Of a DNA stretch of 64,000 bases, positions 1-14,640 are shown piece after piece (within the stretch, counting starts at the first letter, position 1; each line of letters starts with the position of its first letter). The notes under the pieces were generated by a model that was not told the DNA's origin, did no database searches, and was given only the letters and a program-made list of their open reading frames with translations. Position numbers and translations under genes: made by a program. Source of the stretch: Brassica napus (lineage: Eukaryota > Streptophyta > Magnoliopsida > Brassicales > Brassicaceae); NCBI RefSeq assembly GCF_020379485.1, contig NC_063434.1, forward strand, positions 28,715,401 to 28,779,400, read 5' to 3'.

Positions 1-428
1 CATGGACTAACATGAAAACATCATAAGCAATAAACCAATATTGACAGAAAAATCTCGTGCAATAAAAGAAAAAAAAGAGTTTGTAACTAATCTACTAGGT
101 CCAGAACTAGTATATGCATAATCCACACAATTCTAATCTACAACTTTTGAGATTTACCAAATAATAGGACCGAGTCAGCAACACAAACTAAAGACAGATA
201 TATTTAATAAGACAAATCTTCACTTCCCGCCAGAAGAGGAAGGTTCGAGTATCGAACTTACAAACACAAAGATGGTGTAAAAGACTTACCACGACATTGT
301 CCCATGATAATACAAGTCCATAAGCTTCGTCTGGTTTCATTGCGTAACGTATTCTTGGAAGGAAACCCATTTTCCAGTTTTTCATTCCAGAAATTCTACT
401 TACAATCCAAAAACGAAGTCACATGTTA
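1..428. other. Unique sequence before the satellite; possible minus-strand exon fragment
   Basis: No satellite similarity is visible before about position 429. On the minus strand an open stretch from about 420 down to 290 reads like an exon. It runs through a Trp/Lys/Phe/Pro-rich segment (WKMGFLPRIRY near 355-385) and ends at a good donor-like GTAAGT at about 288-293. I do not recognise the product and there is no second exon in view. It may be the truncated end of a gene or repeat lying left of the window. Confidence 0.3.
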
Positions 429-3400
429 CCTAAATCAATGGAATAACCACTATAAAATTATTATTTTCTTAATAAACGGAGACGACAAAGACTCCAAACC
501 TCTTTGAACATCATTATATGTTAGTGCAGGATGGAACTAGGCATTAAAACAATATTGTCATATTTTTTGAAATTTCTCAAAATCTATGGCCTAACCCCTA
601 CAAAAATTTTGAGTTTTTGGTATATACTTTATATACTGAAGCCTATAATCTTTAGTGTTGTTTTAAAATTTCTACCATATTCTACATTTGTATTAATGTA
701 TGCTAAACTCTTTTTCATGGTAAATGAGCATCGTTCAATTGTTTTTATCAATTAATTTAGTAAAGCTTCATAATACCCCCTAAATCGATGGAATAACCAC
801 TATAAAATTATTATTTTCTTGATTAACGGAGAGCACAAAGGCTCCAAACCTCTTTGAACATCATCATATGTTAGTGCAGGATGCAACTAGGCATTAAAAC
901 AATATTGTCATATTTTTTGAAATTTTTTCAAAATCTATGGGCTAACCCCTACAAAAATATTAAGTTTTTGGTAAATACTTTATATACTGAAGCCTATAAT
1001 CTTTAGTGTTGTTTTAAAATTTCTACCATATTCTACATTTGTATTAATGTATGCTAAACTCTTTTTCATGGTAAATGAGCATCGTTCAATCGTTTTTATC
1101 AATTAATTTAGTAAAACTTCATAATACCTTCTAAATCGATGGAATAACCACTATAAAATTATTATTTTCTTGATAAACGGAGAGCACAAAGGCTCCAAAC
1201 CTCTTTGAACATCATCATATGTTAGTGCAAGATACAACTAGGCATTAAAAAAATATTTTCATACTTTTTGAAATTTTCTCAAAATCTATGGGCTAACCCC
1301 TACAAAAATATTGAGTTTTTGGTAAATACTTTATATACTGAAGCCTATAATCTTTAGTGTTGTTTTAAAATTTCTACCATATTCTACATTTGTATTAATG
1401 TATGCTAAACTTCTTTTCATGGTAAATGAGCATCTTTCAATTGTTTTTATCAAATAATTTAATAAAACTTCATAATACTCCCTAAATCGATGGAATAACC
1501 ACTATAAATTTATTATTTTCTTGATAAACGGAGAGCACAAAGGCTCCAAACCTCTTTGAACATCATCATATGTTAGTGCAGGATGCAACTAGGCATTAAA
1601 ACAATATTGTCATATTTTTTGAAATTTTCTCAAAATCTATGGGCTAACCCCTACAAAATATTGAGTTTTTGGTAAATACTTTATATACTGAAGCCTATAA
1701 TCTTTAGTGTTGTTTTAAAATTTATACCATATTCTACATTTGTTTAATGTATGCTAAACTCTTTTTCATGGTAAATGAGCATCTTTCAATTGTTTTTATC
1801 AAATAATTTAATAAAACTTCATAATACTCCCTAAATCGATGGAATAACCACTATAAAATTATTATTTTCTTGATAAACGGAGACGACAAAGGCTCCAAAC
1901 CTCTTTGAACATCATCATATGTTAGTGCAGGATGCAACTAGGCATTAAAACAATATTGTCATATTTTTTGAAATTTTCTCAAAATCTATGGGCTAACCCC
2001 TACAAAAATATTGAGTTTTTGGTAAATACTTTATATACTGAAGCCTATAATCTTTAGTGTTGTTTTAAAATTTCTACCATATTCTACATTTGTATTAATG
2101 TATGCTAAACTCTTTTTCATGGTAAATGAGCATCGTTCAATTGTTTTTATCAAATAATTTAATAAAACTTCATAATACTCCCTAAATCGATGGAATAACC
2201 ACTATAAAATTATTATTTTCTTGATAAACGGAGACGACAAAGGCTCCAAACCTCTTTGAACATCATCATATGTTAGTGCAGGATGCAACTAGGCATTAAA
2301 ACAATATTGTCATATTTTTTGAAATTTTCTCAAAATCTATGGGCTAACCCCTACAAAAATATTGAGTTTTTGGTAAATACTTTATATACTGAAGCCTATA
2401 ATCTTTAGTGTTGTTTTAAAATTTCTACCATATTCTACATTTGTATTAATGTATGCTAAACTCTTTTTCATGGTAAATGAGCATCGTTCAATTGTTTTTA
2501 TCAATTAATTTAGTAAAACTTCATAATACTCCTAAATCGATGGAATAACCACTATAAAATTATTATTTTCTTGATAAACGGAGACGACAAAGGCTCCAAA
2601 CCTCTTTGAACATCATCATATGTTAGTGCAGGATGCAACTAGGCATTAAAACAATATTGTCATATTTTTTGAAATTTTCTCAAAATCTATGGGCTAACCC
2701 CTACAAAAATATTGAGTTTTTGGTAAATACTTTATATACTGAAGCCTATAATCTTTAGTGTTGTTTTAAAATTTCTACCATATTCTACATTTGTATTAAT
2801 GTATGCTAAACTCTTTTTCATGGTAAATGAGCATCGTTCAATTGTTTTTATCAAATAATTTAGTAAAACTTCATAATACTCCCTAAATCGATGGAATAAC
2901 CACTATAAAATTATTATTTTCTTGATAAACGGAGACGACAAAGGCTCCAAACCTCTTTGAACATCATCATATGTTAGTGCAGGATGCAACTAGGCATTAA
3001 AACAATATTGTCATATTTTTTGAAATTTTCTCAAAATCTATGGGCTAACCCCTACAAAATATTGAGTTTTTGGTAAATACTTTATATACTGAAGCCTATA
3101 ATCTTTAGTGTTGTTTTAAAATTTCTACCATATTCTACATTTGTATTAATGTATGCTAAACTCTTTTTCATGGTAAATGAGCATCGTTCAATTGTTTTTA
3201 TCAATTAATTTAGTAAAACTTCATAATACTCCCTAAATCGATGGAATAACCACTATAAAATTATTATTTTCTTGATAAACGGAGACGACAAAGGCTCCAA
3301 ACCTCTTTGAACATCATCATATGTTAGTGCAGGATGCAACTAGGCATTAAAACAATATTGTCATATTTTTTGAAATTTTCTCAAAATCTATGGGCTAACC

Positions 3401-6400
3401 CCTACAAAAATATTGAGTTTTTGGTAAATACTTTATATACTGAAGCCTATAATCTTTAGTGTTGTTTTAAAATTTCTACCATATTCTACATTTGTATTAA
3501 TGTATGCTAAACTCTTTTTCATGGTAAATGAGCATCGTTCAATTGTTTTTATCAATTAATTTAGTAAAACTTCATAATACTCCTAAATCGATGGAATAAC
3601 CACTATAAAATTATTATTTTCTTGATAAACGGAGACACAAAGGCTCCAAACCTCTTTGAACATCATCATATGTTAGTGCAGGATGCAACTAGGCATTAAA
3701 ACAATATTGTCATATTTTTTGAAATTTTCTCAAAATCTATGGGCTAACCCCTACAAAAATATTGAGTTTTTGGTAAATACTTTATATACTGAAGCCTATA
3801 ATCTTTAGTGTTGTTTTAAAATTTCTACCATATTCTACATTTGTATTAATGTATGCTAAACTCTTTTTCATGGTAAATGAGCATCGTTCAATTGTTTTTA
3901 TCAAATAATTTAATAAAACTTCATAATACTCCCTAAATCGATGGAATAACCACTATAAAATTATTATTTTCTTGATAAACGGAGACACAAAGGCTCCAAA
4001 CCTCTTTGAACATCATCATATGTTAGTGCAGGATGCAACTAGGCATTAAAACAATATTGTCATATTTTTTGAAATTTTCTCAAAATCTATGGGCTAACCC
4101 CTACAAAAATATTGAGTTTTTGGTAAATACTTTATATACTGAAGCCTATAATCTTTAGTGTTGTTTTAAAATTTCTACCATATTCTACATTTGTATTAAT
4201 GTATGCTAAACTCTTTTTCATGGTAAATGAGCATCGTTCAATTGTTTTTATCAATAATTTAATAAAACTTCATAATACTCCCTAAATCGATGGAATAACC
4301 ACTATAAAATTATTATTTTCTTGATAAACGGAGACGACAAAGGCTCCAAACCTCTTTGAACATCATCATATGTTAGTGCAGGATGCAACTAGGCATTAAA
4401 ACAATATTGTCATATTTTTTGAAATTTTCTCAAAATCTATGGGCTAACCCCTACAAAAATATTGAGTTTTTGGTAAATACTTTATATACTGAAGCCTATA
4501 ATCTTTAGTGTTGTTTTAAAATTTCTACCATATTCTACATTTGTATTAATGTATGCTAAACTCTTTTTCATGGTAAATGAGCATCGTTCAATTGTTTTTA
4601 TCAATTAATTTAGTAAAACTTCATAATACTCCCTAAATCGATGGAATAACCACTATAAAATTATTATTTTCTTGATAAACGGAGACGACAAAGGCTCCAA
4701 ACCTCTTTGAACATCATCATATGTTAGTGCAGGATGCAACTAGGCATTAAAACAATATTGTCATATTTTTTGAAATTTTCTCAAAATCTATGGGCTAACC
4801 CCTACAAAAATATTGAGTTTTTGGTAAATACTTTATATACTGAAGCCTATAATCTTTAGTGTTGTTTTAAAATTTCTACCATATTCTACATTTGTATTAA
4901 TGTATGCTAAACTCTTTTTCATGGTAAATGAGCATCGTTCAATTGTTTTTATCAAATAATTTATAAAACTTCATAATACTCCCTAAATCGATGGAATAAC
5001 CACTATAAAATTATTATTTTCTTGATAAACGGAGACGACAAAGGCTCCAAACCTCTTTGAACATCATCATATGTTAGTGCAGGATGCAACTAGGCATTAA
5101 AACAATATTGTCATATTTTTTGAAATTTTCTCAAAATCTATGGGCTAACCCCTACAAAAATATTGAGTTTTTGGTAAATACTTTATATACTGAAGCCTAT
5201 AATCTTTAGTGTTGTTTTAAAATTTCTACCATATTCTACATTTGTATTAATGTATGCTAAACTCTTTTTCATGGTAAATGAGCATCGTTCAATTGTTTTT
5301 ATCAATAATTTATAAAACTTCATAATACTCCCTAAATCGATGGAATAACCACTATAAAATTATTATTTTCTTGATAAACGGAGACGACAAAGGCTCCAAA
5401 CCTCTTTGAACATCATCATATGTTAGTGCAGGATGCAACTAGGCATTAAAACAATATTGTCATATTTTTTGAAATTTTCTCAAAATCTATGGGCTAACCC
5501 CTACAAAAATATTGAGTTTTTGGTAAATACTTTATATACTGAAGCCTATAATCTTTAGTGTTGTTTTAAAATTTCTACCATATTCTACATTTGTATTAAT
5601 GTATGCTAAACTCTTTTTCATGGTAAATGAGCATCGTTCAATTGTTTTTATCAATAATTTAATAAAACTTCATAATACTCCCTAAATCGATGGAATAACC
5701 ACTATAAAATTATTATTTTCTTGATAAACGGAGACGACAAAGGCTCCAAACCTCTTTGAACATCATCATATGTTAGTGCAGGATGCAACTAGGCATTAAA
5801 ACAATATTGTCATATTTTTTGAAATTTTCTCAAAATCTATGGGCTAACCCCTACAAAAATATTGAGTTTTTGGTAAATACTTTATATACTGAAGCCTATA
5901 ATCTTTAGTGTTGTTTTAAAATTTCTACCATATTCTACATTTGTATTAATGTATGCTAAACTCTTTTTCATGGTAAATGAGCATCGTTCAATTGTTTTTA
6001 TCAAATAATTTAATAAAACTTCATAATACTCCCTAAATCGATGGAATAACCACTATAAAATTATTATTTTCTTGATAAACGGAGACGACAAAGGCTCCAA
6101 ACCTCTTTGAACATCATCATATGTTAGTGCAGGATGCAACTAGGCATTAAAACAATATTGTCATATTTTTTGAAATTTTCTCAAAATCTATGGGCTAACC
6201 CCTACAAAAATATTGAGTTTTTGGTAAATACTTTATATACTGAAGCCTATAATCTTTAGTGTTGTTTTAAAATTTCTACCATATTCTACATTTGTATTAA
6301 TGTATGCTAAACTCTTTTTCATGGTAAATGAGCATCGTTCAATTGTTTTTATCAATAATTTAATAAAACTTCATAATACTCCCTAAATCGATGGAATAAC

Positions 6401-9400
6401 CACTATAAAATTATTATTTTCTTGATAAACGGAGACGACAAAGGCTCCAAACCTCTTTGAACATCATCATATGTTAGTGCAGGATGCAACTAGGCATTAA
6501 AACAATATTGTCATATTTTTTGAAATTTTCTCAAAATCTATGGGCTAACCCCTACAAAAATATTGAGTTTTTGGTAAATACTTTATATACTGAAGCCTAT
6601 AATCTTTAGTGTTGTTTTAAAATTTCTACCATATTCTACATTTGTATTAATGTATGCTAAACTCTTTTTCATGGTAAATGAGCATCGTTCAATTGTTTTT
6701 ATCAATAATTTAGTAAAACTTCATAATACTCCCTAAATCGATGGAATAACCACTATAAAATTATTATTTTCTTGATAAACGGAGACGACAAAGGCTCCAA
6801 ACCTCTTTGAACATCATCATATGTTAGTGCAGGATGCAACTAGGCATTAAAACAATATTGTCATATTTTTTGAAATTTTCTCAAAATCTATGGGCTAACC
6901 CCTACAAAAATATTGAGTTTTTGGTAAATACTTTATATACTGAAGCCTATAATCTTTAGTGTTGTTTTAAAATTTCTACCATATTCTACATTTGTATTAA
7001 TGTATGCTAAACTCTTTTTCATGGTAAATGAGCATCGTTCAATTGTTTTTATCAATAATTTAGTAAAACTTCATAATACTCCCTAAATCGATGGAATAAC
7101 CACTATAAAATTATTATTTTCTTGATAAACGGAGACGACAAAGGCTCCAAACCTCTTTGAACATCATCATATGTTAGTGCAGGATGCAACTAGGCATTAA
7201 AACAATATTGTCATATTTTTTGAAATTTTCTCAAAATCTATGGGCTAACCCCTACAAAAATATTGAGTTTTTGGTAAATACTTTATATACTGAAGCCTAT
7301 AATCTTTAGTGTTGTTTTAAAATTTCTACCATATTCTACATTTGTATTAATGTATGCTAAACTCTTTTTCATGGTAAATGAGCATCGTTCAATTGTTTTT
7401 ATCAAATAATTTAGTAAAACTTCATAATACTCCCTAAATCGATGGAATAACCACTATAAAATTATTATTTTCTTGATAAACGGAGACGACAAAGGCTCCA
7501 AACCTCTTTGAACATCATCATATGTTAGTGCAGGATGCAACTAGGCATTAAAACAATATTGTCATATTTTTTGAAATTTTCTCAAAATCTATGGGCTAAC
7601 CCCTACAAAAATATTGAGTTTTTGGTAAATACTTTATATACTGAAGCCTATAATCTTTAGTGTTGTTTTAAAATTTCTACCATATTCTACATTTGTATTA
7701 ATGTATGCTAAACTCTTTTTCATGGTAAATGAGCATCGTTCAATTGTTTTTATCAAATAATTTAATAAAACTTCATAATACTCCCTAAATCGATGGAATA
7801 ACCACTATAAAATTATTATTTTCTTGATAAACGGAGACGACAAAGGCTCCAAACCTCTTTGAACATCATCATATGTTAGTGCAGGATGCAACTAGGCATT
7901 AAAACAATATTGTCATATTTTTTGAAATTTTCTCAAAATCTATGGGCTAACCCCTACAAAAATATTGAGTTTTTGGTAAATACTTTATATACTGAAGCCT
8001 ATAATCTTTAGTGTTGTTTTAAAATTTCTACCATATTCTACATTTGTATTAATGTATGCTAAACTCTTTTTCATGGTAAATGAGCATCGTTCAATTGTTT
8101 TTATCAATTAATTTAGTAAAACTTCATAATACTCCCTAAATCGATGGAATAACCACTATAAAATTATTATTTTCTTGATAAACGGAGACACAAAGGCTCC
8201 AAACCTCTTTGAACATCATCATATGTTAGTGCAGGATGCAACTAGGCATTAAAACAATATTGTCATATTTTTTGAAATTTTCTCAAAATCTATGGGCTAA
8301 CCCCTACAAAAATATTGAGTTTTTGGTAAATACTTTATATACTGAAGCCTATAATCTTTAGTGTTGTTTTAAAATTTCTACCATATTCTACATTTGTATT
8401 AATGTATGCTAAACTCTTTTTCATGGTAAATGAGCATCGTTCAATTGTTTTTATCAATTAATTTAGTAAAACTTCATAATACTCCCTAAATCGATGGAAT
8501 AACCACTATAAAATTATTATTTTCTTGATAAACGGAGACGACAAAGGCTCCAAACCTCTTTGAACATCATCATATGTTAGTGCAGGATGCAACTAGGCAT
8601 TAAAACAATATTGTCATATTTTTTGAAATTTTCTCAAAATCTATGGGCTAACCCCTACAAAAATATTGAGTTTTTGGTAAATACTTTATATACTGAAGCC
8701 TATAATCTTTAGTGTTGTTTTAAAATTTCTACCATATTCTACATTTGTATTAATGTATGCTAAACTCTTTTTCATGGTAAATGAGCATCGTTCAATTGTT
8801 TTTATCAAATAATTTAATAAAACTTCATAATACTCCCTAAATCGATGGAATAACCACTATAAAATTATTATTTTCTTGATAAACGGAGACGACAAAGGCT
8901 CCAAACCTCTTTGAACATCATCATATGTTAGTGCAGGATGCAACTAGGCATTAAAACAATATTGTCATATTTTTTGAAATTTTCTCAAAATCTATGGGCT
9001 AACCCCTACAAAAATATTGAGTTTTTGGTAAATACTTTATATACTGAAGCCTATAATCTTTAGTGTTGTTTTAAAATTTCTACCATATTCTACATTTGTA
9101 TTAATGTATGCTAAACTCTTTTTCATGGTAAATGAGCATCGTTCAATTGTTTTTATCAAATAATTTAGTAAAACTTCATAATACTCCCTAAATCGATGGA
9201 ATAACCACTATAAAATTATTATTTTCTTGATAAACGGAGACGACAAAGGCTCCAAACCTCTTTGAACATCATCATATGTTAGTGCAGGATGCAACTAGGC
9301 ATTAAAACAATATTGTCATATTTTTTGAAATTTTCTCAAAATCTATGGGCTAACCCCTACAAAAATATTGAGTTTTTGGTAAATACTTTATATACTGAAG

Positions 9401-12400
9401 CCTATAATCTTTAGTGTTGTTTTAAAATTTCTACCATATTCTACATTTGTATTAATGTATGCTAAACTCTTTTTCATGGTAAATGAGCATCGTTCAATTG
9501 TTTTTATCAATAATTTAATAAAACTTCATAATACTCCCTAAATCGATGGAATAACCACTATAAAATTATTATTTTCTTGATAAACGGAGACGACAAAGGC
9601 TCCAAACCTCTTTGAACATCATCATATGTTAGTGCAGGATGCAACTAGGCATTAAAACAATATTGTCATATTTTTTGAAATTTTCTCAAAATCTATGGGC
9701 TAACCCCTACAAAAATATTGAGTTTTTGGTAAATACTTTATATACTGAAGCCTATAATCTTTAGTGTTGTTTTAAAATTTCTACCATATTCTACATTTGT
9801 ATTAATGTATGCTAAACTCTTTTTCATGGTAAATGAGCATCGTTCAATTGTTTTTATCAAATAATTTAATAAAACTTCATAATACTCCCTAAATCGATGG
9901 AATAACCACTATAAAATTATTATTTTCTTGATAAACGGAGACGACAAAGGCTCCAAACCTCTTTGAACATCATCATATGTTAGTGCAGGATGCAACTAGG
10001 CATTAAAACAATATTGTCATATTTTTTGAAATTTTCTCAAAATCTATGGGCTAACCCCTACAAAAATATTGAGTTTTTGGTAAATACTTTATATACTGAA
10101 GCCTATAATCTTTAGTGTTGTTTTAAAATTTCTACCATATTCTACATTTGTATTAATGTATGCTAAACTCTTTTTCATGGTAAATGAGCATCGTTCAATT
10201 GTTTTTATCAATAATTTAGTAAAACTTCATAATACTCCCTAAATCGATGGAATAACCACTATAAAATTATTATTTTCTTGATAAACGGAGACGACAAAGG
10301 CTCCAAACCTCTTTGAACATCATCATATGTTAGTGCAGGATGCAACTAGGCATTAAAACAATATTGTCATATTTTTTGAAATTTTCTCAAAATCTATGGG
10401 CTAACCCCTACAAAAATATTGAGTTTTTGGTAAATACTTTATATACTGAAGCCTATAATCTTTAGTGTTGTTTTAAAATTTCTACCATATTCTACATTTG
10501 TATTAATGTATGCTAAACTCTTTTTCATGGTAAATGAGCATCGTTCAATTGTTTTTATCAATAATTTAGTAAAACTTCATAATACTCCCTAAATCGATGG
10601 AATAACCACTATAAAATTATTATTTTCTTGATAAACGGAGACGACAAAGGCTCCAAACCTCTTTGAACATCATCATATGTTAGTGCAGGATGCAACTAGG
10701 CATTAAAACAATATTGTCATATTTTTTGAAATTTTCTCAAAATCTATGGGCTAACCCCTACAAAAATATTGAGTTTTTGGTAAATACTTTATATACTGAA
10801 GCCTATAATCTTTAGTGTTGTTTTAAAATTTCTACCATATTCTACATTTGTATTAATGTATGCTAAACTCTTTTTCATGGTAAATGAGCATCGTTCAATT
10901 GTTTTTATCAAATAATTTAGTAAAACTTCATAATACTCCCTAAATCGATGGAATAACCACTATAAAATTATTATTTTCTTGATAAACGGAGACGACAAAG
11001 GCTCCAAACCTCTTTGAACATCATCATATGTTAGTGCAGGATGCAACTAGGCATTAAAACAATATTGTCATATTTTTTGAAATTTTCTCAAAATCTATGG
11101 GCTAACCCCTACAAAAATATTGAGTTTTTGGTAAATACTTTATATACTGAAGCCTATAATCTTTAGTGTTGTTTTAAAATTTCTACCATATTCTACATTT
11201 GTATTAATGTATGCTAAACTCTTTTTCATGGTAAATGAGCATCGTTCAATTGTTTTTATCAATAATTTAATAAAACTTCATAATACTCCCTAAATCGATG
11301 GAATAACCACTATAAAATTATTATTTTCTTGATAAACGGAGACGACAAAGGCTCCAAACCTCTTTGAACATCATCATATGTTAGTGCAGGATGCAACTAG
11401 GCATTAAAACAATATTGTCATATTTTTTGAAATTTTCTCAAAATCTATGGGCTAACCCCTACAAAAATATTGAGTTTTTGGTAAATACTTTATATACTGA
11501 AGCCTATAATCTTTAGTGTTGTTTTAAAATTTCTACCATATTCTACATTTGTATTAATGTATGCTAAACTCTTTTTCATGGTAAATGAGCATCGTTCAAT
11601 TGTTTTTATCAATAATTTAATAAAACTTCATAATACTCCCTAAATCGATGGAATAACCACTATAAAATTATTATTTTCTTGATAAACGGAGACGACAAAG
11701 GCTCCAAACCTCTTTGAACATCATCATATGTTAGTGCAGGATGCAACTAGGCATTAAAACAATATTGTCATATTTTTTGAAATTTTCTCAAAATCTATGG
11801 GCTAACCCCTACAAAAATATTGAGTTTTTGGTAAATACTTTATATACTGAAGCCTATAATCTTTAGTGTTGTTTTAAAATTTCTACCATATTCTACATTT
11901 GTATTAATGTATGCTAAACTCTTTTTCATGGTAAATGAGCATCGTTCAATTGTTTTTATCAATAATTTAATAAAACTTCATAATACTCCCTAAATCGATG
12001 GAATAACCACTATAAAATTATTATTTTCTTGATAAACGGAGACGACAAAGGCTCCAAACCTCTTTGAACATCATCATATGTTAGTGCAGGATGCAACTAG
12101 GCATTAAAACAATATTGTCATATTTTTTGAAATTTTCTCAAAATCTATGGGCTAACCCCTACAAAAATATTGAGTTTTTGGTAAATACTTTATATACTGA
12201 AGCCTATAATCTTTAGTGTTGTTTTAAAATTTCTACCATATTCTACATTTGTATTAATGTATGCTAAACTCTTTTTCATGGTAAATGAGCATCGTTCAAT
12301 TGTTTTTATCAAATAATTTAATAAAACTTCATAATACTCCCTAAATCGATGGAATAACCACTATAAAATTATTATTTTCTTGATAAACGGAGACGACAAA

Positions 12401-14640
12401 GGCTCCAAACCTCTTTGAACATCATCATATGTTAGTGCAGGATGCAACTAGGCATTAAAACAATATTGTCATATTTTTTGAAATTTTCTCAAAATCTATG
12501 GGCTAACCCCTACAAAAATATTGAGTTTTTGGTAAATACTTTATATACTGAAGCCTATAATCTTTAGTGTTGTTTTAAAATTTCTACCATATTCTACATT
12601 TGTATTAATGTATGCTAAACTCTTTTTCATGGTAAATGAGCATCGTTGAATTGTTTTTATCAATTAATTTAGTAAAACTTCATAATACTCCCTAAATCGA
12701 TGGAATAACCACTATAAAATTATTATTTTCTTGATAAACGGAGAGAACAAAGGCTCCAAACCTCTTTGAACATCATCATATGTTAGTGCAGGATGCAACT
12801 AGGCATTAAAACAATATTGTCATATTTTTTGAAATTTTCTCAAAATCTATGGGCTAACCCCTACAAAATATTGAGTTTTTGGTAAATACTTTATATATTG
12901 AAGCCTATAATCTTTAGTGTTGTTTTAAAATTTCTACCTTATTCTACATTTGTATTAATGTATGTTAAACTCTTTTACATGGTAAATGAGCATCGTTGAA
13001 TTGTTTTTATCAAATATTTAGTAAAACTTCATAATACTCCCTAAATCGATGGAATAACCACTATAAAATTATTATTTTCTTGATAAACGGAGAGGACAAA
13101 GGCTCCAAACCTCTTTGAACATCATCATATGTTAGTGCAGGATGCAACTAGGCATTAAAACAATATTTTCATATTTTTTGAAATTTTGAAATTTTCTCAA
13201 AATCTATGGGCTAACCCCTACAAAAATATTGAGTTTTTGGTAAATACCTTATATATTGAAGCCTATAATCTTTAGTTTTGTTTTAAAATTTCTACCATAT
13301 TCTACATTTGTATTAATGTATGCTAAACTCTTTTTCATGGTTAATGAGCATCGTTGAATTGTTTTTATCAATTAATTTAGTAAAACTTCATAATACTCCC
13401 TAAATCGATGGAATAACCACTATAAAATTATTATTTTCTTGATAAACGGAGAGGACAAAGGCTCCAAACCTCTTTGAACATCATCATATGTTAGTGCATG
13501 ATGCAACTAGGCATTAAAACAGTATTTTCATATTTTTTGAAATTTTCTCAAAATCTATGGGCTAGCCCCTACAAAAATATTGAGTTTTTGGTAAATACCT
13601 TATATACTGAAGCCTATAATCTTTAGTTTGGTTTTAAAATTTCTACCATATTCTACATTTGTATTAATGTATGCTAAACTCTTTTTCATGGTAAATGAGC
13701 ATCTTTCAATTGTTTTTATCAAATAATTTAATAAAACTTCATAATACTCCCTAAATCGATGGAATAACCACTATAAAATTATTATTTTCTTGATAAACGG
13801 AGACGACAAATGCTCCAAACCTCTTTGAACATCATCATATTTTAGTGCAGGATGCAACTAGGCATTAAAACAATATTGTCATATTTTTTGAAATTTTCTC
13901 AAAATCTATGAGCTAACCCCTACAAAAATATTGAGTTTTTGGTAAATACTTTATATACGGAAGCCTATAATCTTTAGTGTTGTTTTAAAATTTCTACCAT
14001 ATTCTAAATTTGAATTTATGGTAAATGAGCATTGTTCAATTGTTTTTATCAAATAATTTAATAAAACTTCATATTACTCCCTAAATCGATGGAATAACCA
14101 CTATAAAATTATTATTTTCTTGGTAAACGGAGACGACAAAGGCTCCAAACCTCTTTTAACATCATCATATGTTAGTCCAGGATGCAACTAGGCATTGAAA
14201 CAATATTGTCATATTTTTTGAAATTTTCTCAAAATCAATGGGCTAACCCCTACAAAAATATTGAGTTTTTGGTAAATACTTTATATACTGAAGCCTATAA
14301 TCTTTAGTGTTGTTTTAAAATTTCTAACATATTGTACATTTGTATTAATGTATGCTAAACTCTTTTTCATGGTAAATGAGCATCGTTCAATTGTTTTTAT
14401 CAAATAATTTAATAAAACTTCATAATACTCCCTAAATCGATGGAATAACCACTATAAAATTATTATTTTCTTGGTAAACGGAGACGACAAAGGCTCCAAA
14501 CCTCTTTGAACATCATCATATGTTAGTGCAGGATGCAACTAGGCATTAAAACAATATTGTCATATTTTTTGAAATTTTCTCAAAATCTATGGGCTAACCC
14601 CTACAAAAATATTGAGCTTTTGGTAAATACTTTATATACT
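429..14640. repeat. Satellite subfamily A (homogenised, about 351 bp)
   Basis: About 40 monomers that are nearly identical from roughly 1.9 to 12.6 kb. Most differences fall in two short spots. One is the AT run before the unit start (TCAATTAATTTAG, TCAAATAATTTAA or TCAATAATTTA variants). The other is the motif after CGGAGA (CGACAAA, CACAAA, GCACAAA, GAACAAA or GGACAAA). Monomers at both edges (429-1,900 and 12,600-14,640) carry more substitutions. This is the usual pattern when unequal exchange keeps the core uniform. Confidence 0.9.

Noticed and set aside
304..755. Open frames of 67 and 74 codons overlapping the first satellite monomers
   Set aside because: They fall in satellite sequence, are not preserved in the next monomers and have no family features.
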